From Plantago major (taxonomy: Eukaryota; Streptophyta; Magnoliopsida; Lamiales; Plantaginaceae): a stretch of 64,000 bases of DNA. The stretch is from contig CM048843.1 of NCBI GenBank assembly GCA_026545765.1, positions 90,025,050 to 90,089,049 of the forward strand. The letters are read 5' to 3'. Positions 62,301-64,000 of this stretch are shown piece after piece (the first letter of the stretch is position 1; the number at the start of each line of letters is the position of its first letter). The translations under genes were made by a program, and so were the position numbers. The notes under the pieces are model-generated. The model had not been told where the DNA came from and made no database searches. It was given only the letters and a program-made list of their open reading frames with translations.

Positions 62301-63600
62301 CGAACCTCGATTTAAAAACGTATTTCCGAGACCTCTTGTCTTCAATAAAACTCAAAGGGGGTAGTACACGATTTTCTGTGAAACACTCGATAGAGTTAAT
62401 TTGTGTCAAATATTATTCACATTATATGGTTTGTGGTATGAAACCTATTCTACGCACATATTGAACTATTTTGGTTCATCAATCCTCGATTTAAAAACGT
62501 ATTTCCGAGACCTCTTGTCTTCAATAAAACTCAAAGGGGGTAGTACACGATTTTCTGTGAAACACTCGATAGAGTTAATTTGTGTCAAATATTATTCACA
62601 TGATATGGTTTGTGGTATTAAACCTATTCTACGCACATATTGAACTATTTTCGTTGATCGAACCTCGAGTTAAAAACGTATTTCCGAGATTTCTTGTCTT
62701 CAATAAAACTCAACGGGGGTACTACACGATTTTTTGTGAAACACTTGGTAGAGTAAGTTTGTGTCAAATTTTATTCACATGACATGGTTTGTGGTATGAA
62801 ACCTATTGTATGCACATATTGAACTATTTTGCTTGATCAAACCTCGATTTAAAAACGTATTTCCGAGACCTCTTGTCTTCAATAAAACTCAAAGGAGGTA
62901 GTACACGATTTTTTGTGAAACACTTGGTAGAGTAAGTTTGTGTCAAATTTTTTTCACATGACATGGTTTGTGGTATGAGACCTATTCTACGCACATATTG
63001 AACTATTTTGCTTGATCGAACCTCGATTTAAAAACGTATTTCCGAGACCTCTTGTCTTCAATAATACTAAATGGGGGTAGTACACGATTTTTTGTGAAAC
63101 ACTTGGTAGTGTAAGTTTGTGTCAATTTTTATTCACATGACATGGTTTGTGGTATGAAACCTATTCTACGCACATATTGAACTATTTTGGTAGATCGAAC
63201 CTCGATTTAAAAACGTATTTCCGAGACCTCTTGTCTTCAATAAAACTCAAAGGGGGTAGTACACGATTTTTTGTTAAACACTTGGTAGAGTAAGTTTGTG
63301 TCAATTTTTATTCACATGACATGGTTTGTGGTATGAAACCTATTCTACGCACATATTGAACTATTTTTCTTGATTGAACCTCGATTTAAAAACGTATTTT
63401 AGAGACCTCTTGTCTTCAATAAAACTCAAAGGGTGTAGTACGATTTTTGTGAAACACTTGGTAGAGTAAGTTTGTGTCAAATTTTATTCACATGACATGG
63501 TTTGTGGTATGAAACCTATTCTACGCACATATTGAACTATTTTTCTTGATTGAACCTCGATTTAAAAACGTATTTTAGAGACCTCTTGTCTTCAATAAAA
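62270..63600. repeat. Satellite block, partial third copy
   Basis: Relative to the block at 55930-58530 the offset is 5,188 bp for AGCAAATATTG, GATTTTCTGTG and AGGAGGTAG. It drops to 5,009 bp for AATAATACTAAATG, a loss of exactly one monomer. The copy is therefore a duplicate that later lost one 179-bp unit. It shows CTATTGTATG where the other two copies have CTATTATATG. Confidence 0.8.
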
Positions 63601-64000
63601 CTCAAAGGGTGTAGTACACGATTTTTTGTGAAACACTTGGTAGAGTAAGTTTGTGTCAAATTTTTTTCACATGACATGGTTTGTGGTATGAGACCTATTC
63701 TACGCACATATTGAACTATTTTGCTTGATCGAACCTCGATTTAAAAACGTATTTCCGAGACCTCTTGTCTTCAATAAAACTAAATGGGGGTAGTACACGA
63801 TTTTTTGTGAAACACTTGGTAGTGTACGTTTGTGTCAATTTTTATTCACATGACATGGTTTGTGGTATGAAACCTATTCTACGCACATATTGAACTATTT
63901 TGCTTGATCAAACCTCGATTTAAAAACGTATTTCCGAGACCTCTTGTCTTCAATGATACTCAAAGGGGGTAGTACACGATCTTTTGTGAAACACTTGGTA

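Larger units (their letters stand above)
16430..64000. repeat. Satellite DNA array, about 179-bp monomer
   Basis: Continuous head-to-tail copies start at 16430 (TATTGAACTATTTT) and continue past the right edge. The first unit starts are 16430, 16609, 16787 and 16965, giving 178-179 bp. At that length 47.6 kb holds roughly 266 copies. Constant landmarks in each monomer are AACCTCGATTTAAAAACG, GACCTCTTGTCTTCAATAAA, GTAGTACACGATTTTTTGTG and ATGGTTTGTGGTATGAAACC. Subfamilies differ at the segment after GAACTAT (TTTTCTTGATTGAACC, TTTGGTTGATCAAACC, TTTGCTTGATCAAACC or ...GATCGAACC) and at the CTTGGTAGAGTAAG versus CTCGATAGAGTTA stretch. The nucleosome-sized monomer and long homogeneous array fit a centromeric or other heterochromatic satellite. 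The array contains no other element inside the window, and its short open frames are not genes. Confidence 0.97.

Noticed and set aside
16430-64000. CRISPR array
   Set aside because: The repeats are 179-bp units without unique spacers, in a plant genomic context with introns, LTR and LINE elements.

Overview
The window looks like plant nuclear DNA, probably eudicot pericentromeric or other heterochromatin. It has no host gene that I can defend. Three blocks lie side by side: a decayed Ty1/copia LTR retrotransposon on the minus strand (1-11097, running off the left edge), a 5'-truncated L1-type LINE on the minus strand (11710-16429), and a satellite array of about 179-bp monomers from 16430 to the right edge (about 47.6 kb, roughly 266 monomers).

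The copia element reads right to left: 5' LTR (9602-11097, TGTT...AACA ends), a primer-binding site matching initiator-Met tRNA (9588-9599), gag with a zinc knuckle and a long coiled-coil extension, protease (DSG), integrase (HHCC and DD35E), reverse transcriptase (YVDD) and RNase H. An extra sense-strand gene follows pol. This layout (long LTR, AG spacer before the primer-binding site, enlarged gag, extra gene after pol) fits the Sirevirus/Maximus branch. Several frameshifts and nonsense codons show that this copy is dead.

The most unusual part is the extra gene (1-2812, minus). After a long first exon it shows a chain of short exons (102, 108, 117 and 153 nt). They are separated by five predicted GT-AG introns of 78-85 nt. 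Every junction is phase 0, four of the five downstream exons begin with GCT, and they encode loosely similar acidic 'PET..VSE' segments. It looks like an intron-bearing, exon-duplicated accessory gene carried inside a retrotransposon, with a possible TATA box of its own at 3001-3012.

The LINE keeps a long frame with RT (YADD), a zf-RVT-like region and a C-terminal RNase H, broken by one in-frame stop. It has an 18-nt poly(A) tail. Its 5' end abuts the satellite directly inside the endonuclease domain, without a recognisable target-site duplication.

The satellite has at least three interleaved monomer subfamilies and several layers of higher-order structure: about 3.0-kb 17-mers on the left, a 2,148-bp tandem 12-mer, a 2.6-kb block repeated 8,224 bp away (partly again after another 5,188 bp), and 358-bp dimers near the right end. 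Subfamily composition changes from left to right. Short patches full of homopolymer losses may be consensus errors of a long-read assembly. Open frames inside the array are by-products of the repeat.
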